This document shows, one piece after another, positions 8,326-17,015 of a stretch of 64,000 bases of DNA (positions are counted from its first letter, which is position 1; every line of letters begins with the position of its first letter). This DNA is from CAWDCV01 sp963728125 (GTDB lineage: Bacteria > Actinomycetota > Actinomycetes > CAWDCV01), in assembly GCA_963728125.1 (NCBI GenBank), contig CAVSIZ010000009.1, positions 186,001-250,000 of the forward strand, in the 5' to 3' direction. The notes under the pieces are model-generated. The model saw only the letters and a list, made by a program, of their open reading frames with translations. It ran no database searches and had not been told where the DNA came from. A program made the position numbers and the translations under genes.

Positions 8326-9279
8326 ATGCCGACGAGACCGTTGCGCGCGCGCCGGTCGAACCTCGCGGTACCGGGGAGCAGCCCGAAGATGCTCGCGAAG
8401 GCACCGGGCCTGCCGGCCGATCAGGTGTTCCTCGACCTGGAGGACGCGGTCGCGCCGGACGCCAAGGAGAGCGCCCGCGACAACGTCGTCGCCGCACTGA
8501 ACGACGGGGCATGGCAGGGCAAGACCACAGCGGTACGCGTCAACGACCTCACCACGCCGTGGACATACCGCGACGTCATCACCGTCGTCGAGCGCGCCGG
8601 CGCCGACCTCGACTGCATCATCCTGCCGAAGGTGCAGAACGCCGCTCACGTGACGTGGCTCGACCTGCTCCTCACCCAGATCGAGCAGACGATCGGCCTG
8701 GAGACCGGTCGGATCGGCATCGAGGCCCAGATCGAGGATGCGCGCGGTCTGGTCGAGGTCGACGCCATCGGTGCCGCATCGCCGCGACTGGAGACCCTCA
8801 TCTTCGGCCCTGCCGACTTCATGGCGAGCATCAACATGAAATCGCTCGTGGTGGGCGAGCAGCCGCCGGGCTACGACGTCGGCGACGCCTACCACTACGC
8901 GCTCATGCGCATCCTGATCGCGGCGCGAAGCAACGACCTGCAGGCGATCGACGGGCCGTACCTGCAGATTCGCGACGTCGACGGCTTTCGCCGGCTTGCC
9001 GCACGTACGGCCGCACTGGGCTTCGATGGCAAGTGGGTACTGCATCCCGGTCAGATCGATGCGGCTAACGAGATCTACTCGCCCGCCCAAGACGACTACG
9101 ACCACGCCGAGTTGATCCTGGACGCGTACGAGCACTCGACCTCAGAAGCGGGCGGCCGGCGCGGAGCCGTCATGCTCGACGAGGAGATGATCGACGAGGC
9201 GTCGCGCAAGATGGCGATGGTCATCGCTGCCAAGGGACGCGCCGCAGGCATGCAGCGCACGTCCTCCGTCGAACCGTGA
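8326..9279 (+). CDS. HpcH/HpaI aldolase / citrate lyase family protein (CoA ester lyase, CitE-like)
   Basis: 317 residues. Conserved blocks are NLAVPGSSPKMLAKA, VFLDLEDAVAPDAKESAR (acid residues for Mg2+), DCIILPKVQNA, IGIEAQIEDARGL, LIFGPADFMA and KWVLHPGQIDAANE. These match the CitE / malyl-CoA lyase group, which cleaves or hydrolyses 3-hydroxyacyl-CoA thioesters such as malyl-CoA or citramalyl-CoA. Citrate-lyase partner subunits are not nearby, so a stand-alone lyase or thioesterase is more likely. TAGCAT ends 6 bases before the ATG, suggesting a leaderless transcript. Confidence 0.9.
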   Translation: MPTRPLRARRSNLAVPGSSPKMLAKAPGLPADQVFLDLEDAVAPDAKESARDNVVAALNDGAWQGKTTAVRVNDLTTPWTYRDVITVVERAGADLDCIILPKVQNAAHVTWLDLLLTQIEQTIGLETGRIGIEAQIEDARGLVEVDAIGAASPRLETLIFGPADFMASINMKSLVVGEQPPGYDVGDAYHYALMRILIAARSNDLQAIDGPYLQIRDVDGFRRLAARTAALGFDGKWVLHPGQIDAANEIYSPAQDDYDHAELILDAYEHSTSEAGGRRGAVMLDEEMIDEASRKMAMVIAAKGRAAGMQRTSSVEP

Positions 9280-9322
9280 TCGATGTGCGGCAGTATTCGG
9301 GTAACCCTTCCGAGGAGGAACT

Positions 9323-9787
9323 GTGACCCAGGGCATGCCGTCACGCGCGATCGATCGAGAGAGCGTGGCGTCGTTCACCGACTACCTCGCCGCACAGAAA
9401 GCCGTTGACACCCTGTCCGACCGCAAGTTCGCCGTCGAGCGCGTGCAGATCGTGGGAACGGACCTGCGCATGGTCGAGCAGGTGTACGGACGCCTCAACT
9501 GGGGCCGAGCGGCGCTCGGCGGGGTGGCTACCGGCGCATGGATCGGCCTCTTCGTCGCGCTGCTGCTGTGGATCATCGTCGAAGAGATCGGACTGCTGGC
9601 GGCGCTCGCTTGGGGGCTGATCAACGGTGCCATCTTCGGTCTCATCTTCGGCCTGGTGACCTACGCCTTCACCGGTGGCCGCCGTGACTTCATCTCCCGC
9701 AGTGCGATCCTGCCGCAGCACTACGACGTGATGGTCGAGTCGGCGTACGCCTCGGAGGCGCGGGCGGTTCTCGGCACCGCCACCTGA
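9323..9787 (+). CDS. General stress protein 17M-like membrane protein
   Basis: 154 residues from a GTG at 9323 with GAGGAGGAA just upstream. Residues about 15-60 carry the stress-protein motif (SFTDYLAAQKAVDTLSDRKF, VQIVGTDLRMVEQV). Two adjacent hydrophobic hairpin segments follow (ALGGVATGAWIGLFVALLLW and LAWGLINGAIFGLIFGLVTY). This is the actinobacterial 17M/YflT-like family seen in stress regulons. Molecular function is not established. Confidence 0.85.
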   Translation: MTQGMPSRAIDRESVASFTDYLAAQKAVDTLSDRKFAVERVQIVGTDLRMVEQVYGRLNWGRAALGGVATGAWIGLFVALLLWIIVEEIGLLAALAWGLINGAIFGLIFGLVTYAFTGGRRDFISRSAILPQHYDVMVESAYASEARAVLGTAT

Positions 9788-9798
9788 GCTCGACGCCG

Positions 9799-10866
9799 GT
9801 GCAGCCGGCGCAGCGGGTGGCCGAACTCATCCGCCGGCAGGGTGACGCCTGCGCCCGGTTGGGCTCCCCGCTCTACGCGGAACTGATGGCCCATGCCGCC
9901 GTCGACGTCCTCGACGGGGGCCCGGTTGCGGTCGCGCTGGCGGGTCACGAGCTGGACCCGGGCGACTATGCGGTGACGCTGCGTCTGTTCGGTGCCGTCC
10001 ACGGCCTGGTGCTCTCCGGGCGGGCACCCGGTCTGGCGGCCTACTACCCGAGTGTCGGCGGAATCGCCGACCCGGACGCGGCCTGGCCAGAGTTTCGTCG
10101 CGTGTGTGCCGAGCAGCTCGACGCGATCCGGCCCTGGCTCGAGAGCCCGCCGCAGACCAACGAGATTGGCCGCTCCGCCGCGCTCCTCGGCGGGCTGCTG
10201 TACGTGAGTGCAGCGACGAGGTTGCCGGTGCGGCTGAGGGAACTCGGAGCGAGCGCCGGGCTCAACCTGCGGCCTGACCTGCTCCGGGTGACGTGGGACG
10301 CGCCGGTTCCGGGGAGCTACGGTCCGGACTCATCGCCGGTCGTGCTCGCGCACGCGTGGACCGGGGCGCTGCCGCCCGTAGGGGTATCCCTGTCGGTGGT
10401 CGACCGGGGTGGCTGCGACCTCGATCCGGTGGTGGCGACGACTCCCGCGGGGCGGCTTCGGCTTCAGGCGTACATCTGGCCTGACCAGGTCGCGCGGATG
10501 GAACGGCTGCGCGGCGCGCTCGAACTTGCCCGCCAGGTGCGTGCAACGGTGGTGCGCGCGGACGCGGTCAGCTTCCTCGAGAACCTGTCACCGGAGATCG
10601 GCTCGACGCTGGTGATCTGGCACTCCGTGGTGTGGCAGTACCTTCCGGACGACGCTCGGGTGCGTGCACAGGCCGAGTTCGACCGCCTTGGCGGGGAGGC
10701 CACCCGCAGCTCGCCGGTCGCCCACCTGTCGCTCGAGCTCGATCCCGGATCGGACGATGCCAAGGTGGCGCTCCAGCTCTGGCCAGCCTCGGCCTTTCCG
10801 GCATACGCCAACGCCACACCGATCGGTGCAGCCGCTCCGCACGGCGTCCCCGTCCGCTGGCTCTAG
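9799..10866 (+). CDS. DUF2332 family protein
   Basis: 355 residues from a GTG at 9799, only 11 bases after the stress protein. Family marks are AAYYPSVGG near residue 80, LRELGASAGLNLRPDLLRVTW, then LRLQAYIWPDQVARMERLRGAL and TLVIWHSVVWQYLPDDARV. DUF2332 proteins have no assigned biochemical activity; the GASAGLNL block resembles a cofactor-binding glycine loop. Its stop overlaps the 3' end of the acetyltransferase gene by 4 bases (convergent). Confidence 0.88.
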   Translation: MQPAQRVAELIRRQGDACARLGSPLYAELMAHAAVDVLDGGPVAVALAGHELDPGDYAVTLRLFGAVHGLVLSGRAPGLAAYYPSVGGIADPDAAWPEFRRVCAEQLDAIRPWLESPPQTNEIGRSAALLGGLLYVSAATRLPVRLRELGASAGLNLRPDLLRVTWDAPVPGSYGPDSSPVVLAHAWTGALPPVGVSLSVVDRGGCDLDPVVATTPAGRLRLQAYIWPDQVARMERLRGALELARQVRATVVRADAVSFLENLSPEIGSTLVIWHSVVWQYLPDDARVRAQAEFDRLGGEATRSSPVAHLSLELDPGSDDAKVALQLWPASAFPAYANATPIGAAAPHGVPVRWL

Positions 10867-11471
10867 CTGTCCGGATCGAGTTGGCGCACGATACGTGCCG
10901 GGTTGCCGACTGCGACCACGTTCGGCGGGAGGTCTCGCGGCACCACCGCGCCCGCGCCGACCACGGTGTTCTCGCCGATAGTGACGCCCGCGAGCACGAT
11001 CGCGCCGCCGCCGAGCCAGACGTTGTCGCCGATCGTGATCGGCTTCGCGGCCTCCCACTTTGCGCGCCGCGGTCCGGGCTCGACCGGATGCGTGGGGGTG
11101 AGCAGCTGCACGTTCGACGCGATCTGCACGTCGTCGCCGATGGTGATGGGAGCCACGTCGAGCGCGACCATTCCGAAGTTGGCGAAGCAGCGCGCGCCGA
11201 TGCTGATGTGCGAGCCGTAGTCGACGTACAGCGGTGGACGGATCTCCGTGCCTTCTCCGATCGAGCCGAGCAGGTCGCGCAGGAGACGACGGCGTTCCTC
11301 GACCGCTCGCACCGATGTCGCGTTGTAGACCTGTATCAGGTCCAGGGCCCGGCTGCTCTGTTCACCCAGCTCGGGATCGTCGGCGATGTACAGGTCGCCA
11401 GCAAGCATCCGCTCACGCATGGAGCGGTCATCGGGGGAGGGCGAGGCGGGGTGAAGAGTCACACGCGACAT
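10863..11471 (-). CDS. Sugar O-acetyltransferase (maltose/galactoside acetyltransferase type)
   Basis: 202 residues from the ATG at 11471. The N-terminal helical cap (MRERMLAGDLYIADDPELG) precedes a left-handed beta-helix of hexapeptide repeats (ISIGARCFANFGMV, ITIGDDVQIASNVQLLTPTHPV, ITIGDNVWLGGGAIVLAGVTIG). The catalytic His lies in the TPTHPV segment. The end NVVAVGNPARIVRQLD is conserved. It transfers acetyl from acetyl-CoA to sugar hydroxyls in the cytosol. An in-frame start 36 bases upstream exists but adds no family sequence. Confidence 0.92.
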   Translation of the reverse strand: MSRVTLHPASPSPDDRSMRERMLAGDLYIADDPELGEQSSRALDLIQVYNATSVRAVEERRRLLRDLLGSIGEGTEIRPPLYVDYGSHISIGARCFANFGMVALDVAPITIGDDVQIASNVQLLTPTHPVEPGPRRAKWEAAKPITIGDNVWLGGGAIVLAGVTIGENTVVGAGAVVPRDLPPNVVAVGNPARIVRQLDPDS

Positions 11472-11561
11472 CTTCCCCTGGCCGGTGGTCGGGGTACCCC
11501 GACCCACAAACCGGGGGGTTACCGGGCAGACGCGGAGCCCGTTGCGGGCGACGCTCTAGTC

Positions 11562-11705
11562 ATGGCCGTCGTTCGTCGCACGATCAGCGCATTCGTCGTG
11601 CTGGTAGCGCTTCTCCTCGCCCTCGGCATCGGCGTCGGTGCCGTGCAGCAGTCCGGTGTGGAGCTGCCGGTACGGCTGTCGCCGACCGGACTGTCGTTCA
11701 CCTGA
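11562..11705 (+). CDS. Small single-span membrane protein (47 aa, hypothetical)
   Basis: An ATG at 11562 opens 47 codons with one clear hydrophobic span (ISAFVVLVALLLALGIGVGAV) after a basic N-terminus (MAVVRRT) and an extracytoplasmic tail of about 20 residues. G/C third-position bias supports coding. No ribosome-binding site is obvious and the gene overlaps its convergent neighbour by 8 bases. No family recognised. Confidence 0.5.
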   Translation: MAVVRRTISAFVVLVALLLALGIGVGAVQQSGVELPVRLSPTGLSFT

Positions 11706-12240
11706 CGACAAGAGTTGCGAGGTCGGGGTAGTGCCGAACGAAGCCGTCATCGTCCAGGGAGAGCTCGGTCGCGAACGTTCCCGTCGAGAACCTCACGTTG
11801 CCGGGACGATGGTTGTCGTACCGCTGCTGCATCGGCTCCACCGTGAGCTCGGGTACCCGAACCCAGGCCACGAGGACGTCGCCACCAGCTGAGCCGAGAC
11901 GCAGGACGGGCAAGGTGTTCGTGAGTGGGGAGAAGCCGAGATCGACGTCGTACGCCCCGTTTACGGCGTGAACGACACCGTCTCCAGTACGCCATCCACC
12001 GTCGTCATCGCGATGCAGGTCGAGGCGGCGAGACCAGCCCGCGCCCTCGATACGGGCATGCACTGAGCGGGTGACGAATCCTGGGTGGGTGTCGATGCGG
12101 TAGTCCAGCCGGTACTGCTCGGGATCGACTCCGACCTGCACACCGTGTGCGGACAAGCGATCGCCCTCGAGGCAGACGCTGCACCACTCGAAGCCGTCCG
12201 TGTCATCGCGGCGCCACAGCAGCGCACGATCCGTTCGCAC
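11698..12240 (-). CDS. Putative glycolipid-binding domain protein
   Basis: 180 residues. The pattern LLWRRDDTDGFEWCSVCLEGDRL, then YRLDYRIDTHPGFVTRSVHARIEG and YDVDLGFSPLTNTLPVLRLG, matches the glycolipid-binding domain family (PF06475 type). This is a beta-rich domain of about 180 residues whose name derives from a Pseudomonas protein. The physiological ligand is uncertain. No signal peptide is present. Runs leftward, 25 bases downstream of the Nudix gene. Confidence 0.8.
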   Translation of the reverse strand: MRTDRALLWRRDDTDGFEWCSVCLEGDRLSAHGVQVGVDPEQYRLDYRIDTHPGFVTRSVHARIEGAGWSRRLDLHRDDDGGWRTGDGVVHAVNGAYDVDLGFSPLTNTLPVLRLGSAGGDVLVAWVRVPELTVEPMQQRYDNHRPGNVRFSTGTFATELSLDDDGFVRHYPDLATLVVR

Positions 12241-12265
12241 CGCCGCATCCTGTCACCCTCGAGGC

Positions 12266-12652
12266 TCAGCTCGGCAGTGCTGCCCAGGACGCCAGGATGT
12301 CGAGCAGCCCGTCGGTCGTCGGCAGGGCGCGCAACTCTGCGAGGGTCACCCACCGCGCGTCGGTGACGTCGTCGCCTGCCTGAAGTTTCCCACCGACGAC
12401 CGCGCACGCGTAGTCGCGGATGTCGTACGGCGGCCGAAGCACCGAGCCGACCAGGTCGCCGACCGTCACCTCGAGACCGGTCTCCTCGATCACCTCGCGG
12501 GCCAGCGCCTGCGCGTCGCTTTCTCCCGCCTCCACCCGCCCGCCGGGGAGCGACCATGCGCCGATCGCCGGGAGTCGGCCGCGGCGGACGACGAGGAGGC
12601 GCCCACGGGAGTCGTGCGCGATTGCCCCAACCGCGGCGACGTACGTGGGCAT
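12266..12652 (-). CDS. Nudix hydrolase (MutT-like)
   Basis: 128 residues from the ATG at 12652; a GTG 30 bases upstream is possible. The Nudix box is complete: GGRVEAGESDAQALAREVI followed by EETGL. It is preceded by a MutT-like start (YVAAVGAIAHDSRGRLLVVRRG). It hydrolyses a nucleoside diphosphate linked to another group; the short length fits MutT/8-oxo-dGTPase-like or small-molecule Nudix enzymes. It diverges from the DUF6758 gene. Confidence 0.88.
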   Translation of the reverse strand: MPTYVAAVGAIAHDSRGRLLVVRRGRLPAIGAWSLPGGRVEAGESDAQALAREVIEETGLEVTVGDLVGSVLRPPYDIRDYACAVVGGKLQAGDDVTDARWVTLAELRALPTTDGLLDILASWAALPS

Positions 12653-12726
12653 GCTCCATCTCACCGCATCTGCGCTCAGCACAATCGGTCTTGACGTGCC
12701 GGGCCGTGCCCGTCACCGTCGAGCAC

Positions 12727-13362
12727 GTGAAACCGGGGCCGACCTGTCCACGCTGCGCTGCCCCGCTGCGTGCGCCCGGTCTGATGACCTCCGACTGGCA
12801 GTGCGATGTGCACGGTGTCGTGTTCCCGATGCAGCCGGTGGCGGCACCAACTTTCGAGGGCATCAGGGGGCTCGCCCGCACATCAGCCGTTCCGGTATGG
12901 GCGCTGTGGCCGCTGCCGCTGGGCTGGGTGGTGACCGGGGTCGCTCACGTGGGCGACGACCGCAGCGACATCCGCGCGGTCGCCGTCGCTTGCACCGGCC
13001 CGGCGCCGCTCGGCGGAGGAGCGGATCTCGTGCTCGTCGCCGAGGAACCCGCGATCGGACTCGGGGCGCGCTACGCCGGCTTGGCCGGTCCGGATCCGGG
13101 GACCAGCGTCGACGTCGCGACTCCGCCGCACGCGAAGATCCAGGCTGGAGGCCATCCGACGCCGCTGTGGAGCGTCGAGACGTTGCCGGATCGCGCGGCG
13201 TATGTCGGAGAGGCCGCGGGTCTGTGGCTGTGGGCGGTGTTCTGGCCCGAGTCTGCGGGGCACCTGCTGCAGGACGACATCGTGCTCGCGGACCTGCGCG
13301 ACGTGGGCGCGGAGATCGAGCTGCTGCCGCTGGGCGCGCTATCACCGCGGCTGGCGCCCTGA
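12727..13362 (+). CDS. DUF6758 family protein
   Basis: 211 residues from GTG 12727. An N-terminal zinc-ribbon half (CPRCAAPLRAPG, then SDWQCDVHG) is followed by VPVWALWPLPLGWVVTGVAH, GLGARYAGLAGPDPG, PPHAKIQAGGHPTPLW and AEIELLPLGALSPRL. This is a very conserved actinobacterial family usually found, as here, just upstream of a PHP-domain phosphoesterase. Function is unknown; the Cys residues suggest a metal site. Confidence 0.9.
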   Translation: MKPGPTCPRCAAPLRAPGLMTSDWQCDVHGVVFPMQPVAAPTFEGIRGLARTSAVPVWALWPLPLGWVVTGVAHVGDDRSDIRAVAVACTGPAPLGGGADLVLVAEEPAIGLGARYAGLAGPDPGTSVDVATPPHAKIQAGGHPTPLWSVETLPDRAAYVGEAAGLWLWAVFWPESAGHLLQDDIVLADLRDVGAEIELLPLGALSPRLAP

Positions 13363-13365
13363 GCG

Positions 13366-13394
13366 TTATCGCTGCTGAAGTGCGCCACTAGCAT
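13366..13394 (+). promoter_or_regulatory. Candidate leaderless promoter of the PHP gene
   Basis: TTATCG at 13366-13371, a 17-base spacer and TAGCAT at 13389-13394 are followed after 6 bases by the GTG start at 13401. The spacing places the transcription start at or next to the start codon, so no Shine-Dalgarno sequence is needed. The -35 overlaps the last bases after the DUF6758 stop. Confidence 0.55.
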
Positions 13395-13400
13395 CGCCTG

Positions 13401-14265
13401 GTGCTGATCGACCTGCACGCGCATAGCAGCGCGTCCGACGGCACGGACACCCCCGCGGAGCTGGTCGCGGCGGCGTCATCGGCCGATCTCGACGTCGTCG
13501 CGCTCACCGATCACGACACGTTCAGGGGGTGGGACGAGGCGCAGGCTGCCGCCGAAGTGACCGGCATTCGGCTCGTGCCCGGCGTGGAAATGTCCTGCGC
13601 GCTCGACGGCATCAGCCTGCACGTCCTGGGCTACCTGCCGGATCCCGACGTACGAGCCGCTGGTCAAAGAGCTGGCGCGCACCAAGGAGGACCGCGTTCC
13701 CCGCGCCCGCGAGATGGTGCGGCGACTGGCCGCCGACGGTTACCCGCTGACGTGGGACGACGTGCTCGCTCAAGTCGGTCCCGAGGGCACGGTGGGACGG
13801 CCGCATATCGCTGACGCGCTGGTCGCGGCCGGTTCTGTGGCCTCGCGCGACGAGGCGTTTGCCAGCCTGCTGCACGATCGCAGCCGCTACTACGTGCGGC
13901 ACTACGCCTCCGACCCGGTGGTTGCGCTTCGCCTGATCCGGGAGGCGGGCGGGGTGAGCGTGTTCGCTCATCCGGGGGCGTCGCGGCGCGGTCGTACGGT
14001 CACCGACGACGCGATCGCCACGATGGCGCGGGCAGGACTCAGCGGGCTCGAGGTCGACCATCCCGATCAAGACGAGCCCACGCGGATTGCCTTGCGTGGC
14101 CTGGCCGAGGACCTTGGACTACTGGCCACCGGGTCGAGCGACTATCACGGCGCAGGTAAGGCGACCCGACTCGGGCAGGAGACCACCTCGCCGGAGGTGT
14201 TCGAGGCGCTGCTGGCGGGCGTGTCGAGCTCGACATCGACGTCGACCGAGGGCCCGAACCGGTGA
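13401..14265 (+). pseudogene. PHP-domain metal-dependent phosphoesterase, one frameshift
   Basis: About 288 residues if the frame is restored. The first part reads IDLHAHSSASDGTDTPAEL, LTDHDTFRGWDEA and PGVEMSCALDGISLHVLGY, with the PHP metal ligands. It loses frame at about 13650. The second part resumes one base later with YEPLVKELARTKEDRV and continues through GGVSVFAHPGA and ATGSSDYHGAGK to the stop at 14265. Removing one G in GACGTACG restores a continuous protein. The family hydrolyses phosphate esters, such as 3',5'-nucleoside bisphosphates or oligoribonucleotide ends. MarC overlaps its end by GTGA. Confidence 0.82.
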
Positions 14266-14873
14266 GCTTCGACACGCGCCTGTTCGGTGAGCTCTTCGTC
14301 ACCCTGTTCGTGATCATGGACCCGCCGGGGACTATTCCGATCTTTCTCAGCCTGACTGGCGGGCGACCGCAGAAGGCACGCAAGCGCATCGCCCGGCAGG
14401 CGGCCATCGTGGCGTTCCTGGTGATCGTCGCGTTTGCCCTGTTTGGGCAGACGATCCTCGACTACCTGGGCATCACCCTGCCGGCGCTGCAGCTCGCGGG
14501 CGGGCTGCTGCTCCTGCTCGTGGCGCTGGAGCTGCTCACCGGTCGCGCCGACGAGCCGGCACGTAGCGGCGACGTCAACGTGGCCCTGGTGCCGCTCGGC
14601 ACGCCCCTTCTCGCGGGACCCGGCGCCATCGTGGCGACCATGGTGTTCGTCCAGCGGATCGACAATGCCAGCGATCTGCTCGCGGTGGCAGCAGCCATCG
14701 TGGCCGTCCACGTGGTGCTGTGGCTCTCGATGCGGTTCAGCGTCGTCATCATCCGGGTGATTCGTGACAGCGGCGTCGTCCTCATCACGCGCATCGCCGG
14801 GCTGCTGCTGTCGGCCATCGCCGTCCAGCTCGTGGCGGAAGCGGTGCAGGCGTTCGTCGACGGCGCGGTGTGA
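14262..14873 (+). CDS. MarC family integral membrane protein
   Basis: 203 residues. The GTG start overlaps the PHP stop by 4 bases. Six hydrophobic helices are visible. Conserved features are FVIMDPPGTIPIFLSLT in helix 1, the ARQAAIVAFLVIVAFALFG region and VALVPLGTPLLAGPGAI. MarC proteins are inner-membrane proteins of unresolved transport function; the old link to multiple antibiotic resistance is not supported. Confidence 0.92.
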   Translation: MSFDTRLFGELFVTLFVIMDPPGTIPIFLSLTGGRPQKARKRIARQAAIVAFLVIVAFALFGQTILDYLGITLPALQLAGGLLLLLVALELLTGRADEPARSGDVNVALVPLGTPLLAGPGAIVATMVFVQRIDNASDLLAVAAAIVAVHVVLWLSMRFSVVIIRVIRDSGVVLITRIAGLLLSAIAVQLVAEAVQAFVDGAV

Positions 14874-14885
14874 TCCGTGTGCTTT

Positions 14886-15113
14886 TCATGATCGTGTGAT
14901 GCTGGACACGCCCTTCGTACGGCGTGTCGGGAGATTTGGCATCACTTCGCGAGGCGGTAGCGCCCTGAGCGCCGAGAGGTGCGGTGTCGTGTAGATCGTC
15001 GTGAACTCGTCGCCGCGTCCGAGCGTGCGAATGCTTCACGACGATCTACACAGCTGGCACGCGTCCGGACGCCGCCTCGTACGGCGTGTCGTCGAGGTTG
15101 GCATCACACGATC
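14886..15113. repeat. Composite palindromic element (nested inverted and direct repeats)
   Basis: This 228-base part of the 364-base gap after marC holds nested repeats. Outer arms are GATCGTGTGATGC at 14890-14902 and its complement at 15101-15113. Inner arms are the 17-base GTGTAGATCGTCGTGAA at 14989-15005 and its exact complement at 15035-15051. Two 30-base direct copies at 14916-14945 and 15078-15107 share CGTACGGCGTGTCG and TTGGCATCAC. The left portion reappears as its reverse complement at 49072-49133, and the inner hairpin has a relative at 49216-49281. I find no gene here. A mobile or REP-like element is likely. Confidence 0.75.
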
Positions 15114-15237
15114 CGGTCCCAGCATCGCTAGTAGCCGACCCGACACGGCGGCCTGTGGACAGATCCCCGAACATGTCGACGCCCGCGGTTAGGGTCCGCT
15201 CCAAGAGCAGTGGCGAGGACCGGGAGGCGGGGCGTCG

Positions 15238-16086
15238 ATGCAGCTCGACCTCGACGGCATGCCGCGCCGGCTCTACCCGTGCACGCCGAGCCGGCTCACC
15301 ACCTGGCTCGATTGCCCCCGCCGCTACCGCCTGACCTACCTCGACCGACCGGCCCCGCCCAAGGGACCGCCGTGGGCTCACAACAGCCTCGGTGCGGCCG
15401 TGCACACCGCGCTTGCCGCCTGGTGGCGCCTGCCCGCGGCGCGGCGGACCGTCCCCGCGGCTGGGGCGCTCATCACCAGCGGGTGGCTGTCCGATGGGTT
15501 TCGCGACGCCGAGCAGTCGGCCACCTGGCGCGATTTCGCCCGCCTGATGGTCGAGCGGTACGTCGCCGACCTGGATCCCGACGACGAGCCGCTCGGCGTC
15601 GAGCGCACGGTCGCCACCCGTACCGAACGGGTGGCGCTGTCCGGCCGCATCGACCGGCTCGACGACCGTGGTGGCGACCTCGTCGTCGTCGACTACAAGA
15701 CCGGTCGTCACATCCTCGACACCGACGATGCGCGGGGGTCACTGGCCCTGGCCGTCTACGCGATCGCTGCGGCGCGGACGATGCGGCGGGCGTGCAAGCG
15801 CGTCGAGCTTCATCACCTACCAAGCGGCACCGTCGTGTCCTGGGATCACACCGACGAGTCGCTCGACCGCCAGCTGCGACGGGTCGAGGCGTTGGCGCAG
15901 GAATGCGCGTCTGCAGATGACGCCTACCGCGCTGGAGCCACCGAGGAGGACCGCTTCCCGCCGCGTCCCGGACCGCGCTGCGGCTGGTGCGACCTGGTCA
16001 GGCACTGTCCTGAGGGTCGGGCCGTTGCCGCGTCTCGCCTGCCCTGGGATGGCCTCGCGACGCTCGAAGGTGCCGCCAGCGCCTAG
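15238..16086 (+). CDS. RecB-family PD-(D/E)XK nuclease with four-cysteine Fe-S motif
   Basis: 282 residues, no helicase domain. The nuclease core is GRIDRLD followed by LVVVDYKTGR (catalytic Asp and Lys). One Cys lies near the N-terminus (TWLDCPRRYRL) and three near the C-terminus (CGWCDLVRHC), the arrangement that holds a 4Fe-4S cluster in AddB/Cas4/AdnB nucleases. Similar stand-alone proteins are common in actinobacteria and annotated as RecB family exonucleases. A role in DNA repair is inferred. Its own partners are not adjacent; AdnAB lies 16 kb downstream. Confidence 0.88.
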   Translation: MQLDLDGMPRRLYPCTPSRLTTWLDCPRRYRLTYLDRPAPPKGPPWAHNSLGAAVHTALAAWWRLPAARRTVPAAGALITSGWLSDGFRDAEQSATWRDFARLMVERYVADLDPDDEPLGVERTVATRTERVALSGRIDRLDDRGGDLVVVDYKTGRHILDTDDARGSLALAVYAIAAARTMRRACKRVELHHLPSGTVVSWDHTDESLDRQLRRVEALAQECASADDAYRAGATEEDRFPPRPGPRCGWCDLVRHCPEGRAVAASRLPWDGLATLEGAASA

Positions 16087-16097
16087 GCCGTGTCTCC

Positions 16098-16991
16098 CTA
16101 GGAACCGACGCGCACGTCGACGCTGCTGTCGACGCTGCTGTCGACGGTGGTCCAGAAGTCGACGAGGACCTGCACCGTGCGGGCCGGGTTGTCCACCGCC
16201 GGGGAGTGCCCGGCCGACGGGATTTCCGCGCATGCCACGCCGAGCCGCTCGGCCATCTCCCGCTGAATGGCCGGCGGCCAGCGGTCCTCGTCAGATCCGT
16301 AGGTGACCAGCATCGGCAGCGGCAGCTCGCCAAGCGCCTCGACCCGGTCGTCCTCGACGAGCAAGGCCTGCGCCATGGCCAGGAGGCAGGCGGGTGAATT
16401 GGCATGGAACCGCCGCGCGATGAAGTCGCGGACCTCCGGATCCTCCGGTTCTTGCCGCCCCAGCGCCTCGTCGAGCGCCTTCAAGGCCGCCCAGACGGCG
16501 GCAGCCCCGGATGCACGCATCAGGTCCTGAAACGCTCGCACCTGATGGAAGATGTCGCCGGCGATCGCTCCCGGCCCGGTGTCCATCAGCACGAACGACG
16601 CGACCATCGACGGATCGTCGAGCACGGCCCGCCGGGCCACCAGGCCACCGAAGGAATGCCCGACAAGGTGGACCGGACCGGCGTAGAGCGACTTCACCAT
16701 GCTTCGCAGGTCGAGAGCCAGCTCAGTCAGGGCGTACGGCGCCTCGTCGTCGAGCGGACCGACCGACTCGTACTGGCCGCGCTGATCCACGGCCACAACT
16801 CGCCAACCGGCTTCCGCCAGTGGCTCGAGGATGGCAATGAAGTCTTCCTTGGAACCGGTGAACCCCGGCACGAAGAGCGCCGTCGGCCTATCCGGACTTC
16901 CCGCGTCGAGCATCGCGAACGTCCCGCGGGCTGTCTGGAGACGGCCAGCTCGCACCCCCTTCGGAAGGCGGACGAAGGGCGGGGTGCTCAC
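16098..16991 (-). CDS. Alpha/beta hydrolase
   Basis: 297 residues. It has the oxyanion segment FVPGFTGSKEDF, DQRGQYES, the nucleophile elbow GHSFGG, a Asp region in YGSDEDRW and the catalytic His in SAGHSPAVDNP. The substrate is unknown; no signal peptide. The extreme C-terminus is VDSSVDSSVD, encoded by two and a half copies of a 12-base repeat (16116-16145), probably slippage-prone. It converges with the RecB-like gene. Confidence 0.9.
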   Translation of the reverse strand: MSTPPFVRLPKGVRAGRLQTARGTFAMLDAGSPDRPTALFVPGFTGSKEDFIAILEPLAEAGWRVVAVDQRGQYESVGPLDDEAPYALTELALDLRSMVKSLYAGPVHLVGHSFGGLVARRAVLDDPSMVASFVLMDTGPGAIAGDIFHQVRAFQDLMRASGAAAVWAALKALDEALGRQEPEDPEVRDFIARRFHANSPACLLAMAQALLVEDDRVEALGELPLPMLVTYGSDEDRWPPAIQREMAERLGVACAEIPSAGHSPAVDNPARTVQVLVDFWTTVDSSVDSSVDVRVGS

Positions 16992-17015
16992 GCTGCCTTA
17001 CGGTACGTGCTCCGC

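Noticed and set aside
8029..9135. 368-codon minus-strand frame opposite the CitE-like lyase and DMT genes
   Set aside because: Low-complexity His/Arg/Val composition and no motifs; both plus-strand genes are clear.
14764..14994. Short plus-strand frame at the marC end and in the gap after it
   Set aside because: Lies in marC and in the palindromic element, is not protein-like and lacks a ribosome-binding site.
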